Positions 43,675-58,100 of a stretch of 64,000 nt of DNA are shown here, piece after piece. The translations under genes and the position numbers were made by a program. The stretch spans positions 734,064-798,063 of the forward strand of contig SCFE01000054.1 in the NCBI GenBank assembly GCA_004352715.1. The letters run 5' to 3'. The notes under the pieces are model-generated. The model was given only the letters and a program-made list of their open reading frames with translations. It was not told where the DNA came from and did no database searches. The number at the start of each line of letters is the position of its first letter. Within the stretch, counting starts at the first letter, position 1. The stretch is from Hofstenia miamia. Taxonomy: Eukaryota; Xenacoelomorpha; Acoela.

Positions 43675-44747
43675 CTATGTATATATATAGTGAAATCAAA
43701 TACTACTATTCACCCTCATCCAAAAAGATAAATATGAGGAATACTTTCAAAACCTAAAAACTTCTAAAAATTAAATACTCTTACTTTTATTGAAATGTAA
43801 TCTAATGATCTATAGGACACATTATAGTGTAAAGGTTGAATGAAAGATATTTTAAAAATACTTGATCTTTGAAAAAAAACTGTTTACATTTTCCCAACTT
43901 AATGGTAGTCAGTCATTTTTTCTTTGGAAGTTTTATTGCAAAATTTTGCTGTATTTTTCTCATAATAGGGGGGGGGCAGGCTCCCCACGGTATCTGCCTT
44001 TGCCATGAGACATGTGATATGCTAGCTTTTACAATGTTTCATGAGTTCACAAAACTTGAATTTAAAAACATGGCAGAAAAATTATTAATGCTCAAACTTG
44101 AAATCAATTGAAAACTTACTTGAAAGCATTTCAGCTTCTTCTTCTATAAGAAATTAATATTTTCCATCAAAGAAAATACCAATTTTTTAAAAAAATTCTC
44201 AGAACTTTAAACTCAAACTTTGACCTGGGTTTTTGAGTACTTGGCATGTTAAGAACTTTATCATCAATGCTCAAACTTGAATTCAATCTAAAATCCACTT
44301 AAAAATATCATAAAATTTGAATTATCTTATACTTGAATTTGTTCATCAATAGTTTTTTGGTATCAAAATTCAAAATCATTGTAAAGTATTTCATATTTTA
44401 CTTTAAAAAAAATCGGATTTTGAAAATACTTGATGAAACTCAGAATTATTACCAAAAAAAACTAGAACTTGTACTCAAAACGTGAAAACTCGACTGGTTA
44501 ACTCAAACTCCACTCAAAAACCCTGACTCAGTCTAAGTAAGACGAACTCGATTAAAAAATAATGCGAAAAAATACTATTTATATTTTGGATATTGTGAAA
44601 TTAATATATTTATATTTTATGGTTTAAAAGGGACATTTTTTCACGTTTACCTCTATTTTACCTTACTTGCTCTTATTAATATCAATTTAAAGCAGACTTT
44701 CAAATTCCAACTAAGTTCTATAACGTTGTACTTTCTTTTGTGTTGAA
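43675..44747. other. gene-free stretch, presumed 5' flank and UTR of the kinectin-like gene
   Basis: CpG is nearly absent to about 44400 and then reappears. No promoter element can be supported. The first ATG of the gene at 44748 is preceded by 'tgttgaa'. Confidence 0.45.
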
Positions 44748-46198
44748 ATGGATTGGGTGGGCGATGATTCTTTAGCAGTCGGTATTTGTGCTGGATTTAT
44801 TGCTCTTGCTACTGTAGCAGCTAGTATTTTCGCCTATTTTTTGAAGGAGCAAACTTATGAGGACGCTTATGCAAATCGTCGAAAAATTACAAATTTGGAC
44901 TGGATAAATGATTCGCCTAATCAATCTCCGACACATACTTCTAAGAAAAAGGAGAAGAAAAAGTATATTTTTTTATTAGAATTTCTTTAGTAATTTTTAG
45001 GATGTCATCAAAAAAAGCAAGTAGTGGTAATACTGTTTTCTCCAAGCCTCACAAAGATTCACATATGGTGAAGGAAGTTCCTAGGGAAATTCCTAATGGA
45101 TCAATTTCAAAATCAAGCGTGTCGGAGCAGGTGTCTGACCATGAATCTGAATTTGTTTTAGTTTCCAAAAATAAGTCAGATTTAAGTACACCATCTATTT
45201 CACCTTCACCGAAGAAGAGTTCTAAACAGCTTGCTCAAAAGAAACTCAGCAATGAATCTGATCTACACAATTTGCAATTCGATGTAAAAGAAGAAATTGT
45301 TGCTGAGGCAAATGTTGAATTAAGCACTGCAACGCCAACTCCTCCTGATGTTATTCCTAATATAGCTAATGTTGCTCAAGTTAAAAAGGGCAAAAAATCT
45401 AAAACAGTTACTGAACATTCCGATGCGCCTAAATTTGTTATTGATGAATACAAATCACACAAGACTGAAGAAAGTAAGTTCCTAATTACTAGATTTCCAT
45501 ATTTCTTGTTTAGATGTAATGTTATCATGCACCGATGTGATTAATCACTTGCTGAAAGATACTTGGAGCAAAACTGATGTAGCAACATTGTTTGATTTCA
45601 TCAAGTCAAACTATAAAGATGTTGTCATTTTATCTGATATTGATAATGCGGTATGATTTCTTTCAACTATAAAAATTCATTTATTTTAGAAGTCGAATGA
45701 GGTTGCTGCACTTCAAAATCGAGTAGATAATTTGGAAATTTTATATAAAAATGGTATTCATGATAATAGAGATTTGTACTAAATTTAATTTCAGAGCAAT
45801 CACGCTTCAATCAATCTCAAAATCAGTGCTCGGTGCTGCAAGCCACAATTGTAAAAGATTCTTTAACTAAAGAGAGTCTTGGGAAAACTATTGAAGAGCA
45901 TGTGTGTCGCATTGATAGCCAAAGAAGTGCAAACCAACAGCTACAAATGGAGACACATCGTTTACAGTTAGAGCTTTCTAATTGTAAAATAGCGTATGAA
46001 TTTTTATTGTATTTAATCGCTTTTATGTTTTATAGTATGAATGAAAGCTCACAACAATTTAAAAAACAGCTACAAAATCAGCAGCATGCATTGTCAACTG
46101 CTAATACTCAGCTTACATCAATTGAAACACGTAATTCCGAATTGGAAGGTAAACTTAGTGTATATGAAAAGCAGATTCACTCCTTGCAAAGCGTTCAG
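44748..46198 (+). CDS. kinectin/RRBP1-like gene, exons 1-6
   Basis: Six exons separated by introns of 38, 40, 39, 41 and 42 nt, all GT-AG and all required to keep the frame. Exon 1 codes the ER anchor. Exon 2 codes a Ser/Lys/Pro-rich basic linker (SPSPKKSSKQLAQKK, KKGKKSKT). Exon 3 codes a conserved-looking helical piece (MLSCTDVINHLLKDTWSK, LFDFIKSNYKDV). Coiled coil begins in exon 4 (EVAALQNRVDNLEILY) and runs on. Exon 6 ends in CAG|GTAAG at 46198, phase 0, before the 6.8-kb intron. Confidence 0.88.
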
Positions 46199-49100
46199 GT
46201 AAGTTTTCCTTTTAAAAATTTATTTATATATATATATTTATAAATTTGCCAAAAAATTCAAAAAATTTTAGGGTTTTGCCAAGACAACCAAAGTGATATT
46301 TAGGAAATCTGTAATTTTGCAAATACACTAGTTTAAAAATTAAAGTCGCATTACCCTGTATTTTCACTTGGTGTGTGCAAAATGACTTTTCCTTTTATAA
46401 CTCCATTAATTGATAGGCTATAAAAATATACTAAGTGTGCTACCACGAGAGTTTTTGCATGCGAGTGTGATGGTAATTTTGGGAGCTTTGCACTTTAAAT
46501 TTCGCATAATGCAACATAATTTTAGTTGAAAATCTTTATTATATAACAGGCCAATATTTGAATTTCCAAATATATTAAACCTTTCCATTCTTCACCTAAG
46601 TTCAAAAACAATTTGAATTAATAGCGCGATTAATATTGGTAAATCTACTTGATGTATTCTCAAAGGGCAAACAAATGCAAATGTGTTTCTTAGCAGTGCT
46701 GAACCTATTAATACTAAAATCATGCTTAGTTTAGAGGCAGTTCTTAGTAACAGCTTTGCCATGGATGAGTGATTGTCAAATAGTTTTGCGAGCCGCACAA
46801 AATTGTTTTGTTGGCTGCAGGTTCGTCACCTCTGATCTAAATTGAAGATTTTCATTAACCGACCTTACCCACACGTTTGAAAGTGCGAAACTAATTTTTT
46901 TTGCTAAATTCCGACATAATTAAGTGTATGGCAAATACATTTACATTCAGTTCAGGTTCTTGCCAGTTTAGTAAATTTTACTGATTGCATGAAATTGGGG
47001 GCTTTAATTCTGCTGAATACCTATTTTTGGGACAAACTTTAAATTTATGGATTGTGTATTTTTTGCATAAATTATTCAAATGAGAATTCAAATTGACCGC
47101 CATTCAAATAATTGATAAGCTATACTGATTACACTGGTAAGGTTTAATAACTGTATTGTACAGTATTTAGTTTCTATTTCGAATCTGAAACTCATTTTTA
47201 CACATCACATCAGGTTTTCGAGATATTTGAATATTTAAATTTTAATTCGGACCTATTTATGGATAAATCGTGAATTCAAGAAAATTCAAGCTAGTAATTT
47301 CTCTATATACGAGATGCAGAACACGTATTATGTCTTGAAAATGAAGAGAACTGCAGTGTAGACACAAAACAAAGCTACATGTACAGCATAGATTATAAAA
47401 TGCAAATAAGAAAGTGTTATTTCGATACATTTTATTGAAAATTGTTTCCCTCCTTGAGCGTCGATGGTGTTTAGTTTCTGGCGAGTCTGAGAGTCTCATC
47501 AGACAATAGTCTGCTAACATTAGTATCTCCTGCCTTAGTATCTCTCTGCTATCACCTTGACATTCCAGTTAAATCTCTCACTTTGCTCTTCGCTCGCATT
47601 CCCTAAATTTTCTGGAAATTCAGACAAGTGACTATGCAGGTAGTGCATCTGTATTCTACAGCCTAATGTCTGCATAGACAAAGCAGCTCATCTACAAATT
47701 CTTGGTATTTATCACTCCGCCTGTTTCCCACAAAGTTTTGCACTACATCTGACAAACATTCTCCAATCCCTGATTTCTGCCACCGTCATTGCAAAGTTTG
47801 GATCTTTCAGAAGTGTACGTATTTGAGATCCATCGAAAATGCCAGCCTTTTTCTTCTCAATCAAGTCAGGGGACTGTGTAAAAATTTAGCTGAAGCCCTC
47901 CATTATATTTGAGAATTTTGAAGAACTGTTTTATTAGTCCTAATTTAATATTTAATGAAGGAAACACGATTTTCTCTTGTTTAAATAATGGATCATTGAC
48001 TGTATTGTCACCACAATATAAATTGATACTTAAAGGCCACTTTCTCTTCAGCCAGGTGACAGATGTACCTCTACTGTCCCAATAACACAAAACTTTGTAT
48101 GTCCTACCTGCTGCTCTAGGAGAAAGTTTATCATTTTGAAATTAACATAAAATGATCCACTTATGGTTTTGATATTGCAAGTTTTCCAAAACAGTCTTGA
48201 TATTTGTATATTCCTCCTTCATTTTTACTGAATGACCAAATAATTCACATTATGAAGCAGAACACATTTCAGTCTACGATTATAGCTATCAATAAATAGT
48301 CTTCTTTATGTACAGACAGCCCTATATCAAGTAAAAGACTCGCAACATCGATGCAGAAAATCAGTTGACCTCCATAATGAAAGTATTGAAGTAACTCTGC
48401 CTTCTGTTTCTATAAAAAGACACTTTAGCACCAGATTTGAGAAACTTATTCCATTCAATGTCGATGCTAGTAATTCTGTGGACTGTTATGAAAACATAAA
48501 TCATTCAGTTCGGTTGAGTAAACAAAGAAAGTCAACAGAACTTCGAATCAGAAGACTCGAATGCTGATAATTAAATTTCATCATATTATGACGAAGAGTT
48601 TTGTCGCTGATCGTTGGCAGTTCAGTAAATATGACACGGGCACTTCCTTGCAATAATCGATTGGGATATTTGGATACTGAATTTTGTATTTTATTCTATT
48701 GAATCCTCGAACGTTCACCATACAGAAATAATCGTCGAAATGGTTTGTTGGCTCTCGTCATACCATAGGCACACCAAACAATCTGAGCATTATCTTCATT
48801 GGATCATGAAGATTTATCCTGATCTCGAAATGGTACGTGAAGATATGCAGAATATACACACTTTACAAAGTCTGTTATGTTCCGGTGTTGTTATTTGACA
48901 GTATAATTCCCCTAAATATAAAAAATATTGGATCATTGCGACACTTTTTTTAAAGACGAGCTAGCCATTTCAATGCAATGTGGTGTGGGCAACCAGCCAC
49001 TGATACTATATATGAAGTAATGCACTTGTTTTCAATCAATACTCGCTGTCAGACAAGCGCTGGTGTTATATCATGCGATTTATTGCATACATCCAACCAT

Positions 49101-52100
49101 CATTAAGCAGAACATATATTTATACAGTAACCGAATACCTCGCATCTGGTATCAATAACAATAAATCATCGAGAGGAATGTTAAACAACAAACTTCCGAG
49201 TTACATTCAAATTGTAACATACATATGTACTACTTTGTGGAATTGATTGATTACTTGATTAAACATACTGGGGTTTTGCATTTCGACCGAATGAACGTCA
49301 CATGAATGAACCCAAGTGGCAATCGAATACTTCGGAATTATATTTTTTAATCCATATACCTTATAGTTATGAAGAGGATGGTGTAGATAGAATATATAGT
49401 GACATGCGTGCATGTGGTCAATATTCACAGATAAATTTGCAGTTTGGGACAAATCTGTTTGTTCCATAGCAAAAAATCGTCATAAACCAAAATTTATATT
49501 TTCAAGAATTTACAGAATAGTAAAAACTGAAAAGCAAACAAACAAGAGCATCTAATGAAGTATAAGGCTAAATTTCAAAAATATAGTTAGAAATGACAAA
49601 TTTTTATCTATTTGAAGTTAAACATAAAAGTATTTTTACACAATCAAGACTAATCACTTTAAAAATTAACTGAAGAAACCTCTGAATTGTTGATGAAAAT
49701 TGGCAAATTTCATTATTTGATATAGACGCTTAGGTTAACAGGAATTGCTTAAGTTCAAACCCTTGAAATAATATAAAACACAAATTTGAATAAAAATGGC
49801 AAATCATGGTGATTCTTACCCTCTATCTGCCTGTAAGTTGACTTGCCATACTAAGCGATAGATTGTGTAGAGGAAGCAAATCATCCGAAAAACTCGAAAT
49901 TGAGCTGATTTGCCATATGGCGGCAGTATTCTATATTACATCATCTCTTTGCAGGTGTAATTGCTAGCAACAAACTACGACAACTTATTACGGCTCTGTT
50001 TTTCTTTAATTTCTTTATGAAGTTGTGACTTTGCACTTTCATTCTAACTAAGAATTGTAGTTAAAACCCATGTATAGTTTAAGGCTAATTTTTCTATAAA
50101 ATTAGAGGAGAGCTAACCGAAAATGGCACATAAATTCGGCGTTCTTGTAAATGGCACCAAAAATGTTATTTACAAATAGAAAAGGTGATTAATTGTTGCT
50201 AAAACACATTGACATACACATGTTAGTTTTTTTCATTTATTTAATAGTCAAACATTTTTGTTATACAGATATGCTTATTCTGACACCTATACAGTTTTAT
50301 GTATGTTGTAAGACCTATATCAGATCTTGAAAAATTCCTAGGATGTCGTTTTTTTTCATTTGTTTTTAATGTGTGAGTTTCAGCCATATCAATTGAAGTA
50401 CAAATTCAAATTATCCACTTAAACATTTTCAGTACTGTATTGTTTATCGGTTGTTTCTAGACCTATCAATTTGCATATTTATGTCTAAATTCAAGCAATT
50501 CATCCAAAATTTCATCATTGCTTGCACTTTTCTTTGGTTTGCTAACTAAAAGTCCAGCTTCATTAAAATTATTTACAATGGTTTTACTTTGATAAAATTA
50601 TTTGCATAATATATGTAGCATATGGTTGCAATAATTAGAGGTTATGACCAACATTTTTAAGAAAGAATCAAGCATGATTTTTTATAAGAGGTTCTATCCT
50701 AGTAAAATTGCGTCTCACTGTTCAAACGTTCTTAATCGGTATATTGAGGTTTTGAGTAAAATTCATTTAAAAGTTTAGCAACTTTACTTTGGTATTTCTT
50801 AGCTGTGGATCCAGAAAATATTATTGCTATGTAATAAGAATATACATCTTATGTATGCGAGTATTCAAAATCGTAATGTCAATATATCACTAATGAGAAC
50901 TAACTGTAAATTTGTTTTAGAACATTGAGAATATAACAAATTTGCATTTTTCAATTGTTCTTAATTGGAGATTTTGCCCACTGACTGAAAATTTGATTGA
51001 TAAAATTGAGTTTTTCTTTGAAGGAAACGCAAAACCCCAATATGGGATTAATCCGTCTAAAAACAAAAAAGTGCAAATGTTTTTAATATTAAGTCTATAT
51101 ACAAAATAACAATGTTAATACAGTATATTCATAAAAAATTATATGTTTCAGGGATTGGACCAGATATTTAGCGCTTGCAAAAAATATTGCAGTTGCAACC
51201 TCAGTCATTTCAAAATAAATTGAATTATCATCATCTTTCTATTTCTCCGGAAATCATTCAAATATGTATCGAAAATAGTAAAACAAACATAATTCAAGTA
51301 ATATCTTACATGACTATAGGCTAAACCAGGCCCGAACAAGACCTACATTATTATTGCTCAATTTATTGCCAATATCTTAATAAATTATCTTTAAAAATAG
51401 AACATCATGAGTATTTATCAATACAATATAGTTCGCAATCATTCTAATGTCAATATAAAGTTCGGAATCCCTGATTTAGTGTTGAAAAAATATTTTAAAT
51501 GTATTGAATGCTGTATAATAAATGTGGTGTATTCAGTGCCGGAAAATATCTATTTTTTATTAAACGTCGGGATAATTTTCGGATGGTGTATTCAGCGCCG
51601 ATATAATTATATAATTAGTAAAAGCAGATTTTTGTATCCATCTCGTTAGTACTCTTACCATAAATGTGTGTCGTGTATAAAATATTAACTACTTTGCACT
51701 AAGTAAGAGAACAAAGTTATTGTCATATATGTCAATAAATATTGTAGAATAACACATTTACTATAGTGTGCAGGAAAGGGTTTTGATGTTTTACACATAA
51801 AATATTTGTCATTCTTTGATCTTACAATTGACTTACGTTATTATTTGCTAAACACATTTAATCATTTCTTCTCTACTCATTTCCCGTTGATAGTATTTAA
51901 TGCTATAATGTATTCAGCTGCTGTTCTTGGCGCGCGAGGTTCTACTGCAAGTCTCGCTATTCACAATTTACATTCTGTATTTGATTTTCTTTTAAATGTC
52001 ATCTTGTGAATATTTTTAACTTATATTTAGAATAAATTATTCCCAGTGAACATAGAACTGTCGTAACGACTTCGCTGAACGACATAATAACGGCACTAAA

Positions 52101-55100
52101 ACGACATTACAAAACAACGTCTTTTCACAATAAATCGGCAAACTATCACTAAAAATGCAGTTTTTAAAAAATTCATCTTCAAATTCACATAATACCAAAA
52201 TTATTTCTATTTTTACATATTTTTTCTAAACGGCATTATACACCGCCACTAATCCGCACTATTAAACCCCAATACACCACAAAATCGACGTCGTTTCAAC
52301 AGTACTATGTTTACTGGGTTACCGTATTATCTAGAATACATGAGAATTCTGTATGGTGATTAAGAATCTAATGAATTCAAATTGTGCTACTGTCTCATTT
52401 GGACTAAGGTTTCGTTTGCTTTCATAAAAGCATGTGATTATGTCAAGCTTATTCAGAATTGCAGTCCATTTAATCGTTTGTTTTACATTTCACTAAAAAG
52501 TATCATATAATGTTGCTTTAATTTGAAATTGACTTACTGAAATTTGTAGTTAATATGTAGTTAGTTTCATTTATAATTTTCTAATAAATGATGTTTAGCA
52601 AAACTACTTGGTATCTAGGGTAAGAAGTGCATATTTCTTTTCTGCATGTCCTCCTGCTATAACTAAAGAACACTATTTTTGTTTACGCTCGACTAATTTT
52701 GCATAATCTCATTCCGTTCTGTTTGCATGTTTCTCATGCTACTTCGTTATTCACCTGACAATCTATATTTTGTATAAATATTGTCAAAAACCAGCACGTT
52801 GATTGCAAACATCTTATAAAGTTGTCTACAAATTTGAAACTACGATTAGCATCAATAGTGTTATCCCTATTCTCAAAATGGCGTTTGCTTTGATTTTTCA
52901 TAGCTTATTTTATGCTTTGAATGTGTGTGGCATCCTCTCAATCAAGTGAAGTTTTAGTTAAGTTTGTTGTTTTCTTGCGATGCGTTTTCTGTCTTTGCGC
53001 CTAAGCAACTAATCACTTGTTATTAGCGAGAAAATGAGCGGCTAAGTCAGTCAATGGTCGATGCCAGAGGCGAGCTCAACGCGAAAGATCAAGAAATCGA
53101 TCGTTTATTCCATGAAAACAATCAGATGCGACAGTTAAGTGAAAGTGTTCAAAGACAAAGTCAGGATTTTGAGCAATGTAAATTTATGTTTTTAGTAACA
53201 AATATGTTTATTGGTGAATTGGATTTTAACAATGATTCATTTTGTAATTCTTAGACAAAACAGAACACTGCATGAAAACAGATGAGCTTCTTCGTCAAAT
53301 CGAGTTGCTAAAAGAAGCCAATAATTCACAGGTATGTCATTCATTTATAATTCATTTTTATTTATGTGCAATATTAGTACACTGCAAAATCACCAATACA
53401 TCATTTGAATGACTAGGTGTGTCATATATCTTTATATGAAGAGCTGAATTCCAATGGCGCTAAGTCCATTTTTTGACAAATCCAGATTTTTGTATCAAAG
53501 TATAGTTTAAGTAGGGCTTTCATAATACGCATTTATTTTTTTCCAAAAGGAGTTACATCCAACTTTGCTGTATGTACAAAGTATTTTTTCAAACAGCGCT
53601 ATATCTATTTTAGTTTAGTTCCATTGAGAGTTAATTCTGAATTCTCTATTATGGACGCCTTTTGGAAACAAGCTTTTTATATTATAATCTCTGAAGAAGA
53701 ATGGCAAAAATCGGTATAGAAAACTTAACCCTGAGTATATAATGTCACAATTCCAATGGCGCACTGTCTAAGGCACTAATTATATGTGTTTGATCAGCAC
53801 TATCCAAGAAATGATGCTATGATGGATTTGTTAAAATGCAGAGCAACTGGGTTTTACTAATAATTCATAGGTTGCGATTACTAAGTCTATAATGTTGAAT
53901 GTATCCATTGATTTGGTGCAGATCGGAAAAAGCTTGCCACACAGTAAAAAATGTTAAGGCTTACAAAATGATTTGATAGGGTGTTTTTTTGTTACAACAC
54001 CTAGTTTAGGTAAATTGGATATTTTAGATAGCAATTTTAAGCCAACTAAATGTAATCCCGTAGTTGAAAACGTTTATTTTTCATCAATGCAAATGCTCGA
54101 CTTTTATCGCTTCACACTGCAACACGATAATGCAGCTTGCAATTAAACCAAGGTCGTCACCAACGTCATCAAATTTAACTACAATAGAATTTGCTGGAAA
54201 TTCTAAATACAAGGAAATGACCCGGAACATTCATTATAGAAGCAATATCACCTTTTTATATGATCCTAACAGCAAAATAAACTTGGTTACTCATATTTTT
54301 CTACTATCAGTTTGTCTTTATCATTCTGTAACCTATCAAACTTTGGTGTTATTTGTGGAAAATTGATGCCGCTAATTGCCATCTTGAAATTTCCACTACT
54401 GTGCACAGATGTTCGATATCAAATGTCATTTTGTATAAATATTTTAAACGAGTGATCATTTTTTCATTATTCGACATTAGGCATGATTTGAACTTTATTC
54501 TATACTTTACAAATGACCACTTCTATATTGTCATCAACTTTAATGAGTTTAGGTGAATGAACTACAATGTCGCAACAGCGAACTGGAAAATGAATTATTG
54601 AGTTTACGCAACAATAATGAAACAATCCTTAATCTTCAGGCCGAGAATGCAAAACTTTCCTCTCGGTTAAAGGAAGTTGAGCAGACTGTGAAAAATCTCT
54701 TACAAGAGCTCTTTCCTCAACTTAACATTGCTGACCAGGTAATCATTAATTTCCAACTAGCTTAAATCAAATTGCCCCTAACATCTTAATTTATTTTTTC
54801 GTCTATTAACGTATCAAATCGCCCTTATTCCATGTTAACTTTATCTTATTGTATATTCCAGCCAATCGCGGCTTTAGAATTTTTTAAACGGCGGAGGGCA
54901 CATTCCTGTTTTTGTGTTGAGAAAATTTATAAATAACAAGTAATTTAAATATCTAAATTTTAATTAGAAGATTGTATGCCTTGCTAACTTGAAATTTTGC
55001 GATGACACTCTTATAAACATCAATATGAAAAATAATTGAAATGCATAGAAATGATGCTTTGCCCAAAATAGGAAATTCCTCATAAGGGGTGGGGCACTGG

Positions 55101-58100
55101 CCCCTGGGTGCCTCCCCTAATGCCGCTCCTGGTTGCAGCTGTTGGTTATCTGATAAATAATCGTTGGGATCGGTTTATTGCGGTTGACTTCTTAGGCTTT
55201 TAAAACTACCTTTTCTAAAATAATAAACTATGATTATTGAATTTGTTAGAACTTTAATGTTATGTCATTGCAATTTGTCAGCTAAATCCGTTTTAATATT
55301 CTTTACTTTTAGGAGTTTAACTCATGGTTAACTTTAACAAAGTCATTTTTACAATGCACACTATCTGAAAATTCCAAGGTAAGCTTCTTCGTACGTAATG
55401 GTTTCATTTATGTTTGCTAGCAACTGGCAGAAAAAGAGTCTACTGTGACAGAATTGATGTCTAAGTGCGATCAGTATCAGACAACAATCGATAATACGGT
55501 ACTCGTACACGTGCTTTTCATATATTTCCTGATTTTTAGATGGAAATGGTTAATGATTTGTCATCTAGCCTTAAAAAGGAAGAAGAAAATCACAATCAAA
55601 TCATTGAAGAACTTAATTTAAAGATTGAGAAGGTAGATTTTTAGAAAACAATTTATTGTTAAACAGTTTGTTTTTTTCTGACCCTGTTTCGAGTAATTTT
55701 AAGTGCTCAAATGCCTAAATTATTGAAGCAATACGTTCCTAATACAATAAATAATCCGCTGCCTTTGTGTAGGCGAGATTGTTGACATAGCACCATATTT
55801 GATGGCGCAATAACAGCTGACATTTTTAAAAGCAATAAAATTTGTAACAAAATTATTTTTGAAGACAAGCTATAAAACGATTTCAATTCATTTCTTTTAA
55901 CATAATTTTAAATTGGCATTAATAGGTGGTACATTTTGGAACGTTAAAGATAAATTATCAATCAGCCGCTCAAGCTCTCTTAAATTATAATTGATGTGGA
56001 AGTCATCAAGTTCATATCCATGTGAAAATCGTTGAAAGCATTTTTTATATTGTTTTATGATACACTTATTGTAAATTTCAGTGTCAACTTTTCAAAGCGT
56101 CCAGAATCAATATCGCACTCTATCTTATACTAACCACGTATAGTCCTATAACCAAGGTATATCATTGATCCGGAGCAATGTTAAATACTTTAAAAAGCGT
56201 GAGTAATTAACAAAAAGCGTGTTTGGCGAGCAAGGTCTATAGGTGTACGGGCCGGGCACACGGGCGCCGAATATAGAATGATTATTTTTGTTGTTCGAGG
56301 ATAATAATTATTAAAATCATTTTTTTAAAGTTTATAGTTGATTTATATCAATTTTCTAGACAAGGATTCTATATATATGTGTATATGTATTTCGTGTAAC
56401 CTATATGTAAATTTATGGCAGAAATTGTAACATTTTACATAAGAATTTTACACTAAGCCACATAAAACTAATGGTCTTCATCCACTTTAAAGAGTTCCAT
56501 TTTATAGTCATGTTCTGATAATTGCTTTCATTGATAAAATTATAGTACTTAGGTACATATATACAATAATAATTTCGAAAAAATCTCTTACTGATGCAAA
56601 GTAATTTCTTTGTGATAGTGGCAGTGCAATTTATATATGGGTTAACAATTTGCAAATGTGTGCGAATTTAATTAAGTGTACAAATATATTTTTGAATAAA
56701 TATAAATAAATGCTTGTACTAAACTAATTACAATTTTTTAGACTCATATTCAATTTCTCATTAATTATTCCTATAATGATGTCTAAAAAAATAAGAAATT
56801 ATAATTCAACGTTCATAAAAAGAAACTGATTTTTTGTAATGTAAGAAGTGCAAGTTGTTAATTTACATATCGTTTGAATTGAATTAATGTAATATACTTA
56901 TTATACAATGTCATACAAGCAGTGGTGTTTACTTAAATTATTTTCATACAGTTTGATGTTTTATTGTCAGTTATCGTTGAGGTTTGATGTTTAATTTTGT
57001 TTTTACTGTTACTTCATTGATCCTTGTTATGACTGTTTAAGTATGCATGTACAATAGCACACTTTAAAGTTTTCTTGTTGCTTCAAGCTATTATATTTGA
57101 ATAACATTTAGCTACGAGCATAACGAACAGGGACAAACCTACGGACGTATTTTAATAGGTACGGGCACGGGCCCTACCCTAGTTTATATACCACTTTAGG
57201 AGACAGTGATTACTTCAGTGCTAATTACTAGTGTCTAGACCCCGGACAGCTCTATGGCAACCCTAAGGTTAAATTTTGATATCAAGATGCAGCTTGCTAG
57301 ATATCAAGAATAAGCTTTTTATAAAACTAATTTGAAAAACCGGTATACCGATTAATTTAGCAGTTAATCCGATTTTAGAATGAATAATTCCATTTAGTCG
57401 TATTTTTAAGAAAATAGGCTTAACAATAGTTTCCAAAAGTTTAAGAAAAAATTTCACTTTGGATTTCATGCTCACGATCTGAAATACTGTAAATGTGTAA
57501 TGTATTTGATATTTGACCTGCTTGTTGTTTAGCTACAAGGTGAAAACAATCTTTTGAGTGCTGAGGCTGGTCGTTGTGTAAATTTGGAATTGGAAAAGAA
57601 AGAGGTTTCCCCTTTTATTCACTGTTTATATTTTTTGAATTTAGTTAATGCAAGAAAATGCAAAACTAAAGAGTGCGGTCGTTCCAGACACTATTACTGA
57701 AAATGGTGTTAATGGCATAGATAAGCCGCAACCTGAAGAGGATATTGACAGTGTATGTTTTTTGTTAATGAATACTTTTTATGCGTTTGCGTTGGCTGAC
57801 AACATAGAATAGTACTTAATAATCAAGGGGGTATGGATATTTGATTAGCGTTGAAAATTTATCACGACAGTAGGCTTTTTCTTGAATTCCTTAGTTTCTA
57901 TATTTTTGGCCTTTTTTAATACTGTTCATTTCTCCATGTGGCATTTTATTTTTTATTTAGGTAAAATTGGCTTCAACGAAGGTAAGTCATTATTAGTAAG
58001 TAAACCCAACTATCAAATGCCCACAAATTGCATTTTTTTAATTCCCATAATCAAGGCAGAATTAAGCTGATTTGATTTTGGTTATATTGATAAATTATTT

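Noticed and set aside
43869-44111. 80-codon frame before the kinectin-like gene
   Set aside because: No similarity, no splice sites that link to exon 1, and a G-homopolymer inside.
51407-52009. Short plus-strand frames in intron 6
   Set aside because: Wrong phase or no suitable splice sites to join exons 6 and 7, and no recognisable domain.
54064-54366. 100-codon frame in intron 8
   Set aside because: Joining it would break the coiled-coil frame; exons 8 and 9 join directly in phase 0.
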